IMG/VR virus record: IMGVR_UViG_3300048929_000057
Coordinates: 1-40,796 of that record
DNA from: a virus
Strand: one strand, 5' to 3'
Length of the DNA: 40,796 nt
How positions within the stretch are numbered: position 1 is the first letter of the stretch; each line of letters opens with the position of its first letter. The notes beneath the pieces are model-generated. The model was not told the origin of the DNA. It worked only from the letters and a program-made list of their open reading frames with translations, and ran no database searches. Positions 1 to 7,642 of the stretch are shown here, one piece after another. Made by a program: the position numbers and the translations under genes.

Positions 1-127
1 AATGTACAGTATTTTTATGTGAGGTTCCATTATGGGCTTTCCATCCCCGGCAAAAGACTACGCAGAAGCAGCTCTCACCATCACCAGCCTGTGCGGCTAT
101 GACGGAAACTGCCGCACCATCGAGACG
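1..127. repeat. Terminal direct repeat, left copy (assembly circle overlap)
   Basis: These 127 bases are identical to 40670-40796. The repeat starts inside a LexA box and ends inside the UmuD-like gene, so it does not respect any gene boundary. An exact length of 127 is a common de Bruijn k-mer size, so I read this as the overlap of a circular contig rather than a biological terminal repeat. The unique genome is then 40,669 bp. Confidence 0.9.
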
Positions 128-361
128 TCAGCGGGCTACGCAATCATCAATGTTTCGCACAAACCACATCCGGGTGACACTGTGCTGATTTCCTATTGCG
201 GCCGCACGGAGTTCGCCATTGTGCAGGGCAAGGCGCTGATCACTCCTGACGGTGAAGCGCTTGAAGGTGATGCGCTGGACGACACGACTGTGCACGGCGT
301 GGTAACCCACTTCCTGAACCGTGTTGGCCGCCAGGACGACGAACCAATACCAGTCATGTAA
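32..361 (+). CDS. UmuD-like (S24 family) small protein, probably catalytically dead
   Basis: This 109-residue protein opens with MGFPSPAKDY, which resembles the residues around the self-cleavage site of UmuD. Its C-terminal half (GDTVLISYCGRTEFAIV, then DTTVHGVVTHFLNRV) follows the UmuD' pattern of GDxVI...GEFTV...DVFGVVxHV. The middle segment that carries the catalytic Ser in a GDSM motif is missing, so peptidase activity is unlikely. The start lies after GTGAGG, and a strong promoter overlapped by a LexA box sits just upstream across the circle junction. It could interfere with LexA, UmuD or a phage repressor, or be a vestigial SOS protein. The family resemblance is good; the role is inference. 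Confidence 0.6.
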   Translation: MGFPSPAKDYAEAALTITSLCGYDGNCRTIETSAGYAIINVSHKPHPGDTVLISYCGRTEFAIVQGKALITPDGEALEGDALDDTTVHGVVTHFLNRVGRQDDEPIPVM

Positions 362-382
362 CATCTGCGCGGGCGTGATAGT

Positions 383-399
383 ATTACCTGCATGGTAAT
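383..399. promoter_or_regulatory. 17-bp operator-like palindrome (site 1)
   Basis: ATTACC-TGCAT-GGTAAT is a perfect inverted repeat with a 5-bp centre. It lies between the UmuD-like gene and the small terminase gene. The same palindrome recurs at many intergenic sites in this genome, including three in the immunity region, so it is probably the phage repressor's site. Confidence 0.7.
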
Positions 400-402
400 A
401 AA

Positions 403-419
403 ATTACTCAGGTGGTAAT
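403..419. promoter_or_regulatory. 17-bp operator-like palindrome overlapping the terminase ribosome binding site (site 2)
   Basis: ATTACT-CAGGT-GGTAAT has one mismatch from the palindrome at 383-399, with centres 20 bp apart. It contains the AGGTGG that serves as ribosome binding site for the small terminase and touches its start codon. Repressor bound here would block elongation or initiation at the head of the virion operon. Confidence 0.6.
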
Positions 420-1020
420 GATGCCCGCAACACCAAAACCGCATAAGCGCAAATCGACGCAATTTGAGCCTATCAGCGTTCTGAAGGAAGCCTATTGCCA
501 GGAATACATCAAATGCCCGGAGAATCAGACTCAGGCGGCGATTAATGCCGGGTATTCCCCCAATACAGCGGCTAAGTTTGCCAGCCAGAATATGCGCGAT
601 GAGCGCGTCCAGAAACGAATCGCAGAACTGATGGAAGAGCGCAACAAGCGCATGCGCGTCAGCGCTGATTACGTCCTCATGCGCCTGGTGGAGATCGACC
701 AGATGGACGTGCTGGACATCCTGAACGACGACGGCGGGATGAAGCCGATTAGTCAGTGGCCTAAGGTATGGCGAACGTCAATCAGTGCAGTGGATATAAA
801 CCGTATCAGGATGGCAATGAAGGATGATGAGGAAGATATCGAGTCCACTCTGCAAAAAATCAAATGGCCTGACAAGGTGAAGAACCTCGAGCTCATCGGT
901 AAGCACGTCGACGTCAACGCGTTCAAAGAGCGCCTTGAGGTTTCCGGTACCGTCACTATCGCCGAGCGCATGGCCGCCGCGCGCCGCCGCGTCAAAGAGC
1001 AGGCTGGTGGTGAAGAATGA
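418..1020 (+). CDS. Terminase small subunit
   Basis: About 200 residues of the Terminase_2 type. The N-terminal part carries a helix-turn-helix-like segment (LKEAYCQEYIKCPENQTQAAINAGYS followed by NTAAKFASQNM) typical of DNA-recognising small terminases, and the C-terminal part is basic and rich in R, K and A. It would recognise the packaging site and recruit the large subunit at the portal. ATG codons at 418 and 421 are both usable with the AGGTGG at 410-415. The stop overlaps the large terminase start (ATGA), the usual pairing of the two subunits. Confidence 0.9.
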   Translation: MMPATPKPHKRKSTQFEPISVLKEAYCQEYIKCPENQTQAAINAGYSPNTAAKFASQNMRDERVQKRIAELMEERNKRMRVSADYVLMRLVEIDQMDVLDILNDDGGMKPISQWPKVWRTSISAVDINRIRMAMKDDEEDIESTLQKIKWPDKVKNLELIGKHVDVNAFKERLEVSGTVTIAERMAAARRRVKEQAGGEE

Positions 1021-2492
1021 CAGCAGCAGCCATGTCGCCGGAAGAGCAGCTCGTCGAGGATATCGCATCGTTCACGTATGACCCGCTGGGCTATGCGCTT
1101 TATGCGTTCCCTTGGGGCGAGGAGGGTACGGAGCTGGCGCATGCCACCGGGCCGCGTAACTGGCAGGCTGACGGATTCCGTGAGATACGCGATCACCTGC
1201 AAAACCCTGCAACTCGTTATCAGCCAATCATGATTGCCCGCGCATCAGGCCACGGTATCGGTAAATCTGCATTCATCTCAATGCTGATTAAGTGGGGAAT
1301 GGACACCTGCGAGGACTGCAAGGTGGTGGTGACCGCCAACACCGACAACCAGCTGCGCACCAAGACCTGGCCGGAAATCATCAAATGGTCGAACCTGTCC
1401 ATAACGAAAGAGTGGTTCACCTGCACCGCAACGGCGATGTACAGCAACGATCCGGGTCACGATAAACGCTGGCGCGCTGACGCTATACCGTGGTCTGAGC
1501 ACAACACAGAGGCGTTCGCCGGCCTGCACAACGAGCGTAAGCGCATCATCGTAGTATTCGACGAAGCCTCCAACATTGCCGATCTGGTGTGGGAGGTTGC
1601 CGAGGGTGCGCTGACGGACGAAGACACTGAGATCATCTGGGTGGCGTTCGGGAACCCGACGCGTAACACCGGGCGTTTCCGCGAATGCTTCCGCAAATAC
1701 AAGCACCGCTGGAAGTGCGCGCAGATTGACAGCCGCACCGTCGAGGGAACGAACAAACAGCAGCTGCAGAAATGGGTAGATGATTACGGCGAAGACAGCG
1801 ACTTCGTGAAGGTCCGTGTGCGGGGGATCTTCCCTGACGCGTCAGAACTGCAGTTTATCCCGACCGGCCTCACCGACGAGGCAATGAAGCGAACGGTAAC
1901 CGCAGCGCAGGTTGCGCACGCTCCGGTGATTATCGGCGTCGACCCGGCTTATTCCGGCGTGGATGACGCGGTGATATATCTGCGCCAGGGTCTGCACAGC
2001 AAAGTCCTCTGGACCGGCAACAAGACCACAGACGATCTGATTATGGCGAAGCGCATCGCAGACTTTGAAGACCAGTACCAGGCTGACGCGGTGTTTATCG
2101 ACTTTGGCTACGGTACAGGGCTGAAGTCCATCGGTGACGGCTGGGGCCGGACGTGGCAGTTAATCCCGTTCGGCGGTGGCTCGACCGATCCGCAGATGCT
2201 CAACAAGCGCGGTGAGATGTTCAACAGCTGCAAGACGTGGCTGAAGCTCGGCGGTGCGCTGGATGACCAGGAGACCGCTGATGACCTGTCGGCGGCAGAG
2301 TACAAAGTCAGGGTGGACGGCAAGATCGTCATCGAGCCGAAGGAAGACATCAAAGAGCGTTTAGGCCGCTCGCCTGGCAAGGGTGATGCGCTGCTGCTGA
2401 CGTTTGCTTTCCCGGTCACGAAGCGCCTGCGCATGCCAGGGCAGGAGAACCAGCAGGGGAAAGCTGTTACAGAATATGACCCGTGGAAATAA
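1017..2492 (+). CDS. Terminase large subunit
   Basis: A 491-residue packaging motor. The Walker A motif GHGIGKS is at residues 78-84, and the Walker B strand IIVVFDE at 177-183 ends in the catalytic acidic pair. FGNPTRNTGRF near residue 211 is the coupling region. The C-terminal RNase H-like nuclease shows acidic residues in VIIGVDPAYSG (D309) and AVFIDFGYG (D362). It cuts concatemeric DNA and pumps it through the portal with ATP. The ATG overlaps the small-subunit stop. A circularly permuted genome fits a headful-type enzyme. Confidence 0.95.
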   Translation: MTAAAMSPEEQLVEDIASFTYDPLGYALYAFPWGEEGTELAHATGPRNWQADGFREIRDHLQNPATRYQPIMIARASGHGIGKSAFISMLIKWGMDTCEDCKVVVTANTDNQLRTKTWPEIIKWSNLSITKEWFTCTATAMYSNDPGHDKRWRADAIPWSEHNTEAFAGLHNERKRIIVVFDEASNIADLVWEVAEGALTDEDTEIIWVAFGNPTRNTGRFRECFRKYKHRWKCAQIDSRTVEGTNKQQLQKWVDDYGEDSDFVKVRVRGIFPDASELQFIPTGLTDEAMKRTVTAAQVAHAPVIIGVDPAYSGVDDAVIYLRQGLHSKVLWTGNKTTDDLIMAKRIADFEDQYQADAVFIDFGYGTGLKSIGDGWGRTWQLIPFGGGSTDPQMLNKRGEMFNSCKTWLKLGGALDDQETADDLSAAEYKVRVDGKIVIEPKEDIKERLGRSPGKGDALLLTFAFPVTKRLRMPGQENQQGKAVTEYDPWK

Positions 2493-2494
2493 CA

Positions 2495-2514
2495 TAGCCC
2501 GCATTAGCGGGCTA
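2495..2514. terminator. Hairpin between the large terminase and the reverse-strand gene
   Basis: TAGCCCGC-ATTA-GCGGGCTA forms a perfect 8-bp stem with a 4-nt loop just after the terminase stop. No T-run follows on either strand, so it is a weak intrinsic terminator or an RNA-stabilising hairpin between two convergent genes. Confidence 0.5.
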
Positions 2515-2532
2515 TCGTGACATGCCACGTAA

Positions 2533-2925
2533 TCAATAAGTGATTTTATCAAACGCAGCGTTGATCGCTTCTGCGATATTTTCTGCTAATGTTTTGTCGA
2601 ACCCCGAATTTTTCTCCAGCACCGAAGAGAGGCACTGAAGTTTGTGGACGTGAATGCACTCGGCGCGCTGTTGGTTTCGTTCAGCCTGGGTCGGCTCTTT
2701 AGCCATAAAAGAGCTATGAAAAGTTTCATGGGCGCCGCCGCCCATGTTGTACCACTGCCAGCATTTCCCGAATTCACGGTTCAGATCGACATCATTCAGG
2801 CAATAAAACACTGACGGGTCAGGTACCGCATCTTCATGCTCAGGCTGATAGCCTTCGCCGATAGCTTTTTTCAGGTATTCGATCATCTCGCCGCGCTTAT
2901 TATACTCTTCAATCTCGTTCATCAT
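2533..2925 (-). CDS. Hypothetical 130-residue protein, reverse-strand insertion in the virion operon
   Basis: Translation from MMNEIEEYNKRGEMIEYLKK, preceded by AAGGTGAAT, gives 130 residues. It is acidic at the N-terminus and contains CWQWYNMGGGAHETFHSSFMAKEPTQAERNQQRAEC, followed by a helical C-terminus. I do not recognise a family. It runs against the terminase and portal genes and lies between them, which is typical of a moron or lysogenically expressed cargo gene. A hairpin plus T-run lies directly upstream of its ribosome binding site on the same strand. Longer in-frame starts up to 3027 would run through that hairpin and are unlikely. Confidence 0.65.
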   Translation of the reverse strand: MMNEIEEYNKRGEMIEYLKKAIGEGYQPEHEDAVPDPSVFYCLNDVDLNREFGKCWQWYNMGGGAHETFHSSFMAKEPTQAERNQQRAECIHVHKLQCLSSVLEKNSGFDKTLAENIAEAINAAFDKITY

Positions 2926-2934
2926 ATTCACCTT

Positions 2935-2959
2935 AAAAAAATGCCCGGACGAACCGGGC
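2935..2959 (-). terminator. Intrinsic terminator reading leftward, in front of the 130-residue gene
   Basis: On the reverse strand GCCCGG-TTCGT-CCGGGC is followed by A and seven T residues. It would stop leftward transcripts arriving from the portal side, so the 130-residue gene is insulated or attenuated. On the forward strand no T-run follows, so late rightward transcription should pass. Confidence 0.75.
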
Positions 2960-2963
2960 GAAT

Positions 2964-3570
2964 GGAAGCAAGGGTCTACGGAGTGCCTTCCTTGGCGGGT
3001 GATGCAGGGTTTACAGCGCAACGTCATCGGGATGGCGTTCTGCTGTAAAAAGGGCGGTGGTCAGAAGTGGGAGCAACTGCCACCGCCAAAGCTACACGCA
3101 TTACCTGGTACTGCAGTATCACGGTCCTAAGGCGTGATTGGGTTGTGGTGGCCGGTGCTGAACTCCGGCTTGCTGCGACTGCCTACAGCGGGCTGCGTGG
3201 CCACACCGAATCCAGCGAAAGATTCTTGCCCTTGCGCATCAGCCTGCGCATTCACCACAACGGAAAGAGCACTATGCTCGGTTTCTAAGCCATGCCCACA
3301 CTCGCCGCGGGAAATGCTCTTACCTGTTATGGCCTCGTCTCTTCCGAGGTGTCACACCGTATCGCCACGATGGTGAGTCGTCATGTCGTGCATACCGATA
3401 ACACTGACTTGCACATTCCGGCTACCCGCTCAGAGGATAAGGAAACCAAGGAACCCCGCCGGACCGCTGCGGCACATGTGCCATATGCCGTACTGCTCAC
3501 ACCTGGAAGCGCACTCACCAGTTTGATTTAGCGACAAGACCTCACAGAACCGATATCAAAGTGCGCTTTC
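2964..3570 (+). ncRNA. Candidate large structured noncoding RNA between terminase and portal genes
   Basis: No ORF here has a convincing ribosome binding site or recognisable product, yet the stretch is dense in inverted repeats. The best is 3011-3048: TTACAGC pairs with GCTGTAA and ACGTCAT with ATGGCGT around a CGGG loop, with a single C-C mismatch over 17 positions. Others are 3053-3060 with 3080-3087 (8 bp), 3118-3123 with 3133-3138, 3148-3153 with 3199-3204, 3208-3212 with 3221-3225, 3233-3238 with 3245-3250, 3333-3337 with 3345-3349, 3468-3474 with 3486-3492, and 3505-3515 with 3560-3570 (11 bp). GGGTCT at 2972 can pair with AGACCT at 3537, closing the whole domain. The non-Watson-Crick positions in several helices are G-U as read on the + strand, so the RNA is probably rightward. 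Size and setting recall giant phage RNAs such as GOLLD and ROOL, but I cannot assign a family. Confidence 0.5.
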
Positions 3571-3577
3571 ATACTGT

Positions 3578-3594
3578 GTTACCTGAAGGGTAAT
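3578..3594. promoter_or_regulatory. 17-bp operator-like palindrome (site 3)
   Basis: GTTACC-TGAAG-GGTAAT, five of six positions symmetrical. It lies between the structured RNA candidate and the portal gene block. A perfect leftward -35 hexamer (TTGACA on the reverse strand, 3615-3610) is next to it, so it may control a promoter reading toward the 130-residue gene. Confidence 0.6.
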
Positions 3595-3621
3595 AATTAC
3601 ACGGCATTATGTCAATACACT

Positions 3622-3645
3622 ACGTAAAATAATCCGTATATGGTT
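3622..3645 (+). promoter_or_regulatory. Composite conserved element, degenerate copy
   Basis: The copy reads ACGTAA-AATA-ATCC-GT-ATATGGTT. It matches the elements at 24221, 32768 and 33933, apart from the first six bases. It stands upstream of the small gene that precedes the portal. Function unknown; position suggests transcription control. Confidence 0.45.
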
Positions 3646-3683
3646 AAATTGGTAATAATTTAATCGTGTGTGAGGTTATCGCT

Positions 3684-3890
3684 ATGTGTATCGGCAGCAA
3701 GCCATCAGTGCCAGCGGCACCAGAAGTTCAGGCCGCACCTCAGACCCAGGACGCTGCTGTGGTTGATGCGCGTTCAGAGGAAGAGCGCCGCCGCCGCGCA
3801 GCAGCAGGCACCAAATCGACAATGCTGACCGGTGCTCAGGGCGACACATCCGCAGCCAATACCAGCGGTAAAACGCTGCTCGGTCAGTAA
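3684..3890 (+). CDS. Small virion-associated protein (T7 gp7.3-like)
   Basis: Sixty-eight residues starting MCIGSKPSVPAAPEVQAAPQ, with GAGG eight bases upstream of the ATG. It has a Pro/Ala-rich N-terminus, then a basic stretch (RSEEERRRRAAAGTKSTMLTG) and a Gly/Ser/Thr-rich tail ending TLLGQ. Short proteins of this composition sit beside the connector gene in T7-like podoviruses and are thought to help tail assembly or be minor virion components. The assignment rests on composition and position rather than on a motif. Confidence 0.65.
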   Translation: MCIGSKPSVPAAPEVQAAPQTQDAAVVDARSEEERRRRAAAGTKSTMLTGAQGDTSAANTSGKTLLGQ

Positions 3891-3904
3891 CGGAGACCTG
3901 AGAG

Positions 3905-5575
3905 ATGGCGGAAACCGAGAAAGAGCGGCTGCTGAAACAGCTTGCGCAGCTGAAGAGTGAGCGCACAACGTTCGAGCCGCACTGGCGCGACCTGAGCGAC
4001 TTTATCAATCCGCGCGGTTCCCGCTTCCTGACGTCTGACGTTAACCGCGGCGACCGCCGCAACACCAAGATTGTTGACCCGACCGGCTCAATGGCTCAGC
4101 GCATCCTGTCCAGTGGCATGATGTCCGGCATTACCAGTCCGGCCCGCCCATGGTTCAAACTGGCAACGCCTGATCCGGACATGATGGATTACGGCCCGGT
4201 GAAAGTCTGGCTGGAAGTCGTGCAGCGCCGCATGAACGAAGTTTTCAACAAGTCGAATCTGTACCAGTCTCTGCCTGTCATGTACGCCAGTCTGGGTACT
4301 TTCGGCACTGCCGCAATGGCTGTGCTCGAGGATGACCAGGACGTGATCCGCACAATGCCTTTCCCGATTGGAAGCTACTACCTGGCGAACAGCCCGCGCG
4401 GCAGCGTCGACACCTCATTCCGCCAGTTCTCGATGACCGTGCGCCAGTTGGTGCAGGAGTTTGGCCTGGACAACGTGAGCTCGTCCGTTAAGAGCATGTG
4501 GGAAAACGGCACGTATGAAGCGTGGATCGAGGTAAACCACTGCATCACGCCAAACATCAACCGCGACAGCGGCAAGATGGACAGCAAGAACAAGCCGTTC
4601 CGCTCTGTCTATTTCGAAACCGGCGGTGACTCCGACAAGTTGCTGCGCGAATCCGGCTTTGATGAATTCCCGATCCTGGCGCCGCGCTGGGAAGTGAACG
4701 GCGAGGACGTTTACGCATCCTCATGTCCGGGCATGCTGGCGCTCGGCCAGGTTAAAGCCCTTCAGGTTGAGCAGAAGCGTAAAGCTCAGCTGATCGACAA
4801 AGCCACTAACCCGCCTATGGTTGCGCCGACGTCACTGAAGAATCAGCGTGTTTCTCTGCTGCCTGGCGACGTTACCTATCTCGACGTGCTGAGCGGTCAG
4901 GACGGTTTCAAGCCTGCTTACCTGGTCAATCCGAATACCGCAGACCTGCTGGCTGACATTCAGGACACCCGCCAGACCATCAACAGTGCCTACTTTGTCG
5001 ACCTCTTCATGATGCTGCAGAACATCAACACCCGCTCTATGCCTGTGGAAGCGGTGATCGAGATGAAGGAAGAGAAGCTGCTGATGCTCGGGCCGGTGCT
5101 GGAGCGCCTGAACGACGAAGCGCTCAACCCGCTTATCGACCGCGTGTTCTCCATCATGGCGCGCAAGAACATGCTGCCTCCACCGCCAGAAGTTATGCAG
5201 GGCATGCCGCTGCGCATTGAGTACATCTCCGTGATGGCGCAGGCGCAGAAATCTATCGGGCTCACCAGCCTGTCGCAGACCGTTGGATTCATCGGCCAGC
5301 TCGCACAGTTCAAACCTGAAGCGCTCGACAAGCTCGACGTGGATCAGGCCATCGACGCGTTTTCAGAAATGTCCGGCGTATCGCCTACCGTCATCGTTCC
5401 TCAGGAGCAGGTGCAGGGCATTCGAGAAGAGCGCGCCAAACAGGCTCAGCAGGCGCAGGCCATGCAGATGGGTATGGCAGCAGCGCAGGGTGCCAAGACG
5501 CTCAGCGAGGCGCAGACCACTGACCCAAGCGCGCTTACCGCTCTCACTAACGCAGCAGGAGCGGCGCAGCAATGA
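3905..5575 (+). CDS. Portal (head-to-tail connector) protein
   Basis: A 556-residue protein of the podoviral head-to-tail connecting family. The N-terminus (LKSERTTFEPHWRDLSDFINPRGSRF) and SSGMMSGITSPARPWFKL are typical of this family, as is the long middle domain ending near LFMMLQNINTRSMPVEAVIEMKEEK. The C-terminal tail is rich in Gln and Ala. Twelve copies should form the ring through which DNA enters and to which the tail attaches. It follows the small gene with 14 bases between, and its stop overlaps the next start. Confidence 0.95.
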   Translation: MAETEKERLLKQLAQLKSERTTFEPHWRDLSDFINPRGSRFLTSDVNRGDRRNTKIVDPTGSMAQRILSSGMMSGITSPARPWFKLATPDPDMMDYGPVKVWLEVVQRRMNEVFNKSNLYQSLPVMYASLGTFGTAAMAVLEDDQDVIRTMPFPIGSYYLANSPRGSVDTSFRQFSMTVRQLVQEFGLDNVSSSVKSMWENGTYEAWIEVNHCITPNINRDSGKMDSKNKPFRSVYFETGGDSDKLLRESGFDEFPILAPRWEVNGEDVYASSCPGMLALGQVKALQVEQKRKAQLIDKATNPPMVAPTSLKNQRVSLLPGDVTYLDVLSGQDGFKPAYLVNPNTADLLADIQDTRQTINSAYFVDLFMMLQNINTRSMPVEAVIEMKEEKLLMLGPVLERLNDEALNPLIDRVFSIMARKNMLPPPPEVMQGMPLRIEYISVMAQAQKSIGLTSLSQTVGFIGQLAQFKPEALDKLDVDQAIDAFSEMSGVSPTVIVPQEQVQGIREERAKQAQQAQAMQMGMAAAQGAKTLSEAQTTDPSALTALTNAAGAAQQ

Positions 5576-5868
5576 CGTATATCGACGATGAAGAACGCAA
5601 AGCGGAACTGGAAGCCAAGCAGGAGCTTCTGGCTCAGCGCGATATCGACGACATCCAGTTTGTCATGGGCAGCGAGCAGGGCCGCCGCGTCATCTGGTCA
5701 TTGCTGGAGAAAGGCCAGGTGTTCGGCGCCTGCTTCAACGTAGACCCGCACATCACAGCATTCAACGAAGGGCAGCGCAACCTGGCGCTGGTATTACTGC
5801 AACGCGTCATGACGCACTGCCCGGATCAGTATCTGAAGATGGCCGCAGAGGCCAGTGAACAGGAGTAA
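5572..5868 (+). CDS. Bbp19-like phage protein
   Basis: Ninety-eight residues, with DDIQFVMGSEQGRRVIWSLLEKGQVFGACFNVDP and ITAFNEGQRNLALVLLQRVM as the conserved core. I recognise the pattern of the Bbp19 family, first seen in Bordetella phage BPP-1, where the gene lies between portal and scaffold as it does here. Its role is not established; a head-assembly function is likely from context. It starts in the ATGA overlap with the portal stop. Confidence 0.75.
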   Translation: MTYIDDEERKAELEAKQELLAQRDIDDIQFVMGSEQGRRVIWSLLEKGQVFGACFNVDPHITAFNEGQRNLALVLLQRVMTHCPDQYLKMAAEASEQE

Positions 5869-5870
5869 CC

Positions 5871-6587
5871 ATGAATTTATTTGAACGTTTGCTGCATCGC
5901 CGTCTTTGCAATGAGCAATCCACTGAAGGTGGCCAGGCAGATACAGCTTCAACCGGCGCTACTGAAACAACTCAAAGCTCAGGCGAAACTCAGCAGCAAT
6001 CTCAGGAGCAAACCCAGACGCAGGATAACGCGACGGGTACTGATTCTGACAAAGGTTCAGAAACTCAGAAAACTGAGGAAGAACTTGCTGCTGATAAAGC
6101 TAAGGCCGAAAAGGCTGACAAAGAGCAGAAGCAGGAAGGCGCGCCGGAGAAATACGAGTTCCAGGCTGGCGAAGGTGTTGAGCTGGATACCGAAGCGCTG
6201 AAGGACTTCGAGCCGGTTGCCCGCGATCTGAACCTGACCAATGAGCAGGCACAGAAGCTGGTGGATGCATACCCGAAAATTCTTGCCGGTGTGCAGCAGC
6301 GTCAGGCCGAAGCCTGGCAGGCTCAGACCGAGCAGTGGGCCGTTGATGTGAAGGCTGACAAAGAGATCGGCGGCGACAAGCTGACCGCAAATCTCAGCGC
6401 CGCGCAGCGAGCCCTGGACCAGTTCGGCACACCAGAACTCAAAGAATACCTGAACACGACCGGGCTTGGTAACCACCCTGACCTGGTTAAGACGTTCGTG
6501 AAAATCGGTAAAGCCATGTCTGAAGACGGCATGGTCGATGGCAGTAATCAAGGCCAGCGTAGTGCGGCCGAAGTGCTTTATGGCTAA
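5871..6587 (+). CDS. Putative scaffolding protein
   Basis: The protein has 238 residues. The first hundred are low-complexity and rich in T, Q, E, S and K, followed by KYEFQAGEGVELDTEALKDF and a helical segment (LTNEQAQKLVDAYPKILAGVQQRQAEAWQAQTEQW). The C-terminus is GQRSAAEVLYG, and the ejection protein encoded at 15436-17340 contains a similar GTAAEVLYG. Acidic, helical and disordered composition directly before the major capsid gene is the normal profile of a podoviral scaffold. Confidence 0.75.
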   Translation: MNLFERLLHRRLCNEQSTEGGQADTASTGATETTQSSGETQQQSQEQTQTQDNATGTDSDKGSETQKTEEELAADKAKAEKADKEQKQEGAPEKYEFQAGEGVELDTEALKDFEPVARDLNLTNEQAQKLVDAYPKILAGVQQRQAEAWQAQTEQWAVDVKADKEIGGDKLTANLSAAQRALDQFGTPELKEYLNTTGLGNHPDLVKTFVKIGKAMSEDGMVDGSNQGQRSAAEVLYG

Positions 6588-6604
6588 TAAGAGAGGATAT
6601 AACC

Positions 6605-7591
6605 ATGGCTGTTAAAGGCGTAAATGCGCTGACGCTGGCTGACTGGGCTAAGCGCGCTGATCCAAACGGGAAGGTAGACAAGATTGTCGAGCTCCTTTCC
6701 CAGACCAACGAAATCCTGACGGACATGATGTTCGTCGAAGGTAACTTGCCGACCGGCCACCGCACTACCGTGCGATCTGGTTTGCCATCTGCCACCTGGC
6801 GTTTGCTCAACTACGGTGTGCAGCCAAGCAAATCAACCACCGTACAGGTTACTGACTCCTGCGGGATGCTGGAAACCTATGCGGAGGTTGATAAGTCTCT
6901 GGCTGACCTGAACGGCAACACTGCTGAATTCCGTCTGTCTGAAGACCGTGCGTTCATCGAAGGCATGAATCAGCAGATGGCGCAGACGCTGTTCTATGGC
7001 GATACCAGCGTTAACCCTCAGCAGTTTATGGGCCTGTCTTCCCGCTACTCAAGTTTATCTGCTGGCAACGGCCAAAACATTATCGACGCTGGCGGTACCG
7101 GCACTGACAACACATCTGTCTGGCTGGTGGTGTGGGGTGAAAACACCGTTCACGGCATTTTCCCGAAAGGGCAGAAAGCAGGCCTTCAGACCCAGAACCT
7201 TGGTGAGCAGACCCTGATCGATGCCAACGGTGGTAAATACCAGGGCTACCGCACCCATTACAAATGGGATAACGGACTGGCGCTTCGTGACTGGCGCTAC
7301 GTTGTCCGCATCGCAAACATCGATGTAAGCAATCTGTCGGTTGCTGGTTCTGCAGCAAACATCGTCACGCTGATGGTTAAGGCGCTTCACCGCGTTCCTA
7401 ACCTGAAGATGGGCCGCGCTGCGTTCTACATGAACCGAACCGTTGCTCAGGCTCTCGATCTTCAGTCTCTGGATAAAGCCTCTCTGGCTCTGACCGTTAA
7501 AGAAACTGAAGGCGAATGGTGGACCGCGTTCCGTGGCATCCCAATCCGTGAAACCGATGCGATTCTGGAAACAGAAGCGCGCGTTGTTTAA
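6605..7591 (+). CDS. Major capsid protein
   Basis: A 328-residue protein in the length range and position of the epsilon15 gp7 and BPP-1 capsid proteins (HK97 fold expected). Segments typical of this podovirus group include VDKIVELLSQTNEILTDMMFVEGNLPTGHRTTVR near residue 20 and FIEGMNQQMAQTLFYGDTSVNPQQFMGL near 115. GGTGTDNTSVWLVVWGENTVHGIFPKG follows near 165. The start has GAGAGGATATAACC upstream. No prohead protease gene is seen next to it. Codon use is strongly biased toward common codons, as expected for the most abundant virion protein. Confidence 0.93.
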   Translation: MAVKGVNALTLADWAKRADPNGKVDKIVELLSQTNEILTDMMFVEGNLPTGHRTTVRSGLPSATWRLLNYGVQPSKSTTVQVTDSCGMLETYAEVDKSLADLNGNTAEFRLSEDRAFIEGMNQQMAQTLFYGDTSVNPQQFMGLSSRYSSLSAGNGQNIIDAGGTGTDNTSVWLVVWGENTVHGIFPKGQKAGLQTQNLGEQTLIDANGGKYQGYRTHYKWDNGLALRDWRYVVRIANIDVSNLSVAGSAANIVTLMVKALHRVPNLKMGRAAFYMNRTVAQALDLQSLDKASLALTVKETEGEWWTAFRGIPIRETDAILETEARVV

Positions 7592-7607
7592 CGCCTGTCA
7601 TTAACTG

Positions 7608-7627
7608 ATGGGCCTTAACTGGCCCAT
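7608..7627 (+). terminator. Hairpin between capsid and cement genes
   Basis: ATGGGCC-TTAACT-GGCCCAT gives a perfect 7-bp stem with a 6-nt loop 17 bases after the capsid stop. There is no T-run, so it more likely protects the 3' end of the capsid message or tunes downstream expression than ends transcription. Confidence 0.5.
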
Positions 7628-7642
7628 GAATGGAGAAAGAAA

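Noticed and set aside
3067-3531. Three overlapping + strand ORFs of 73-80 residues between terminase and portal
   Set aside because: No ribosome binding sites, no recognisable products, and they cross the inverted repeats of the structured block.
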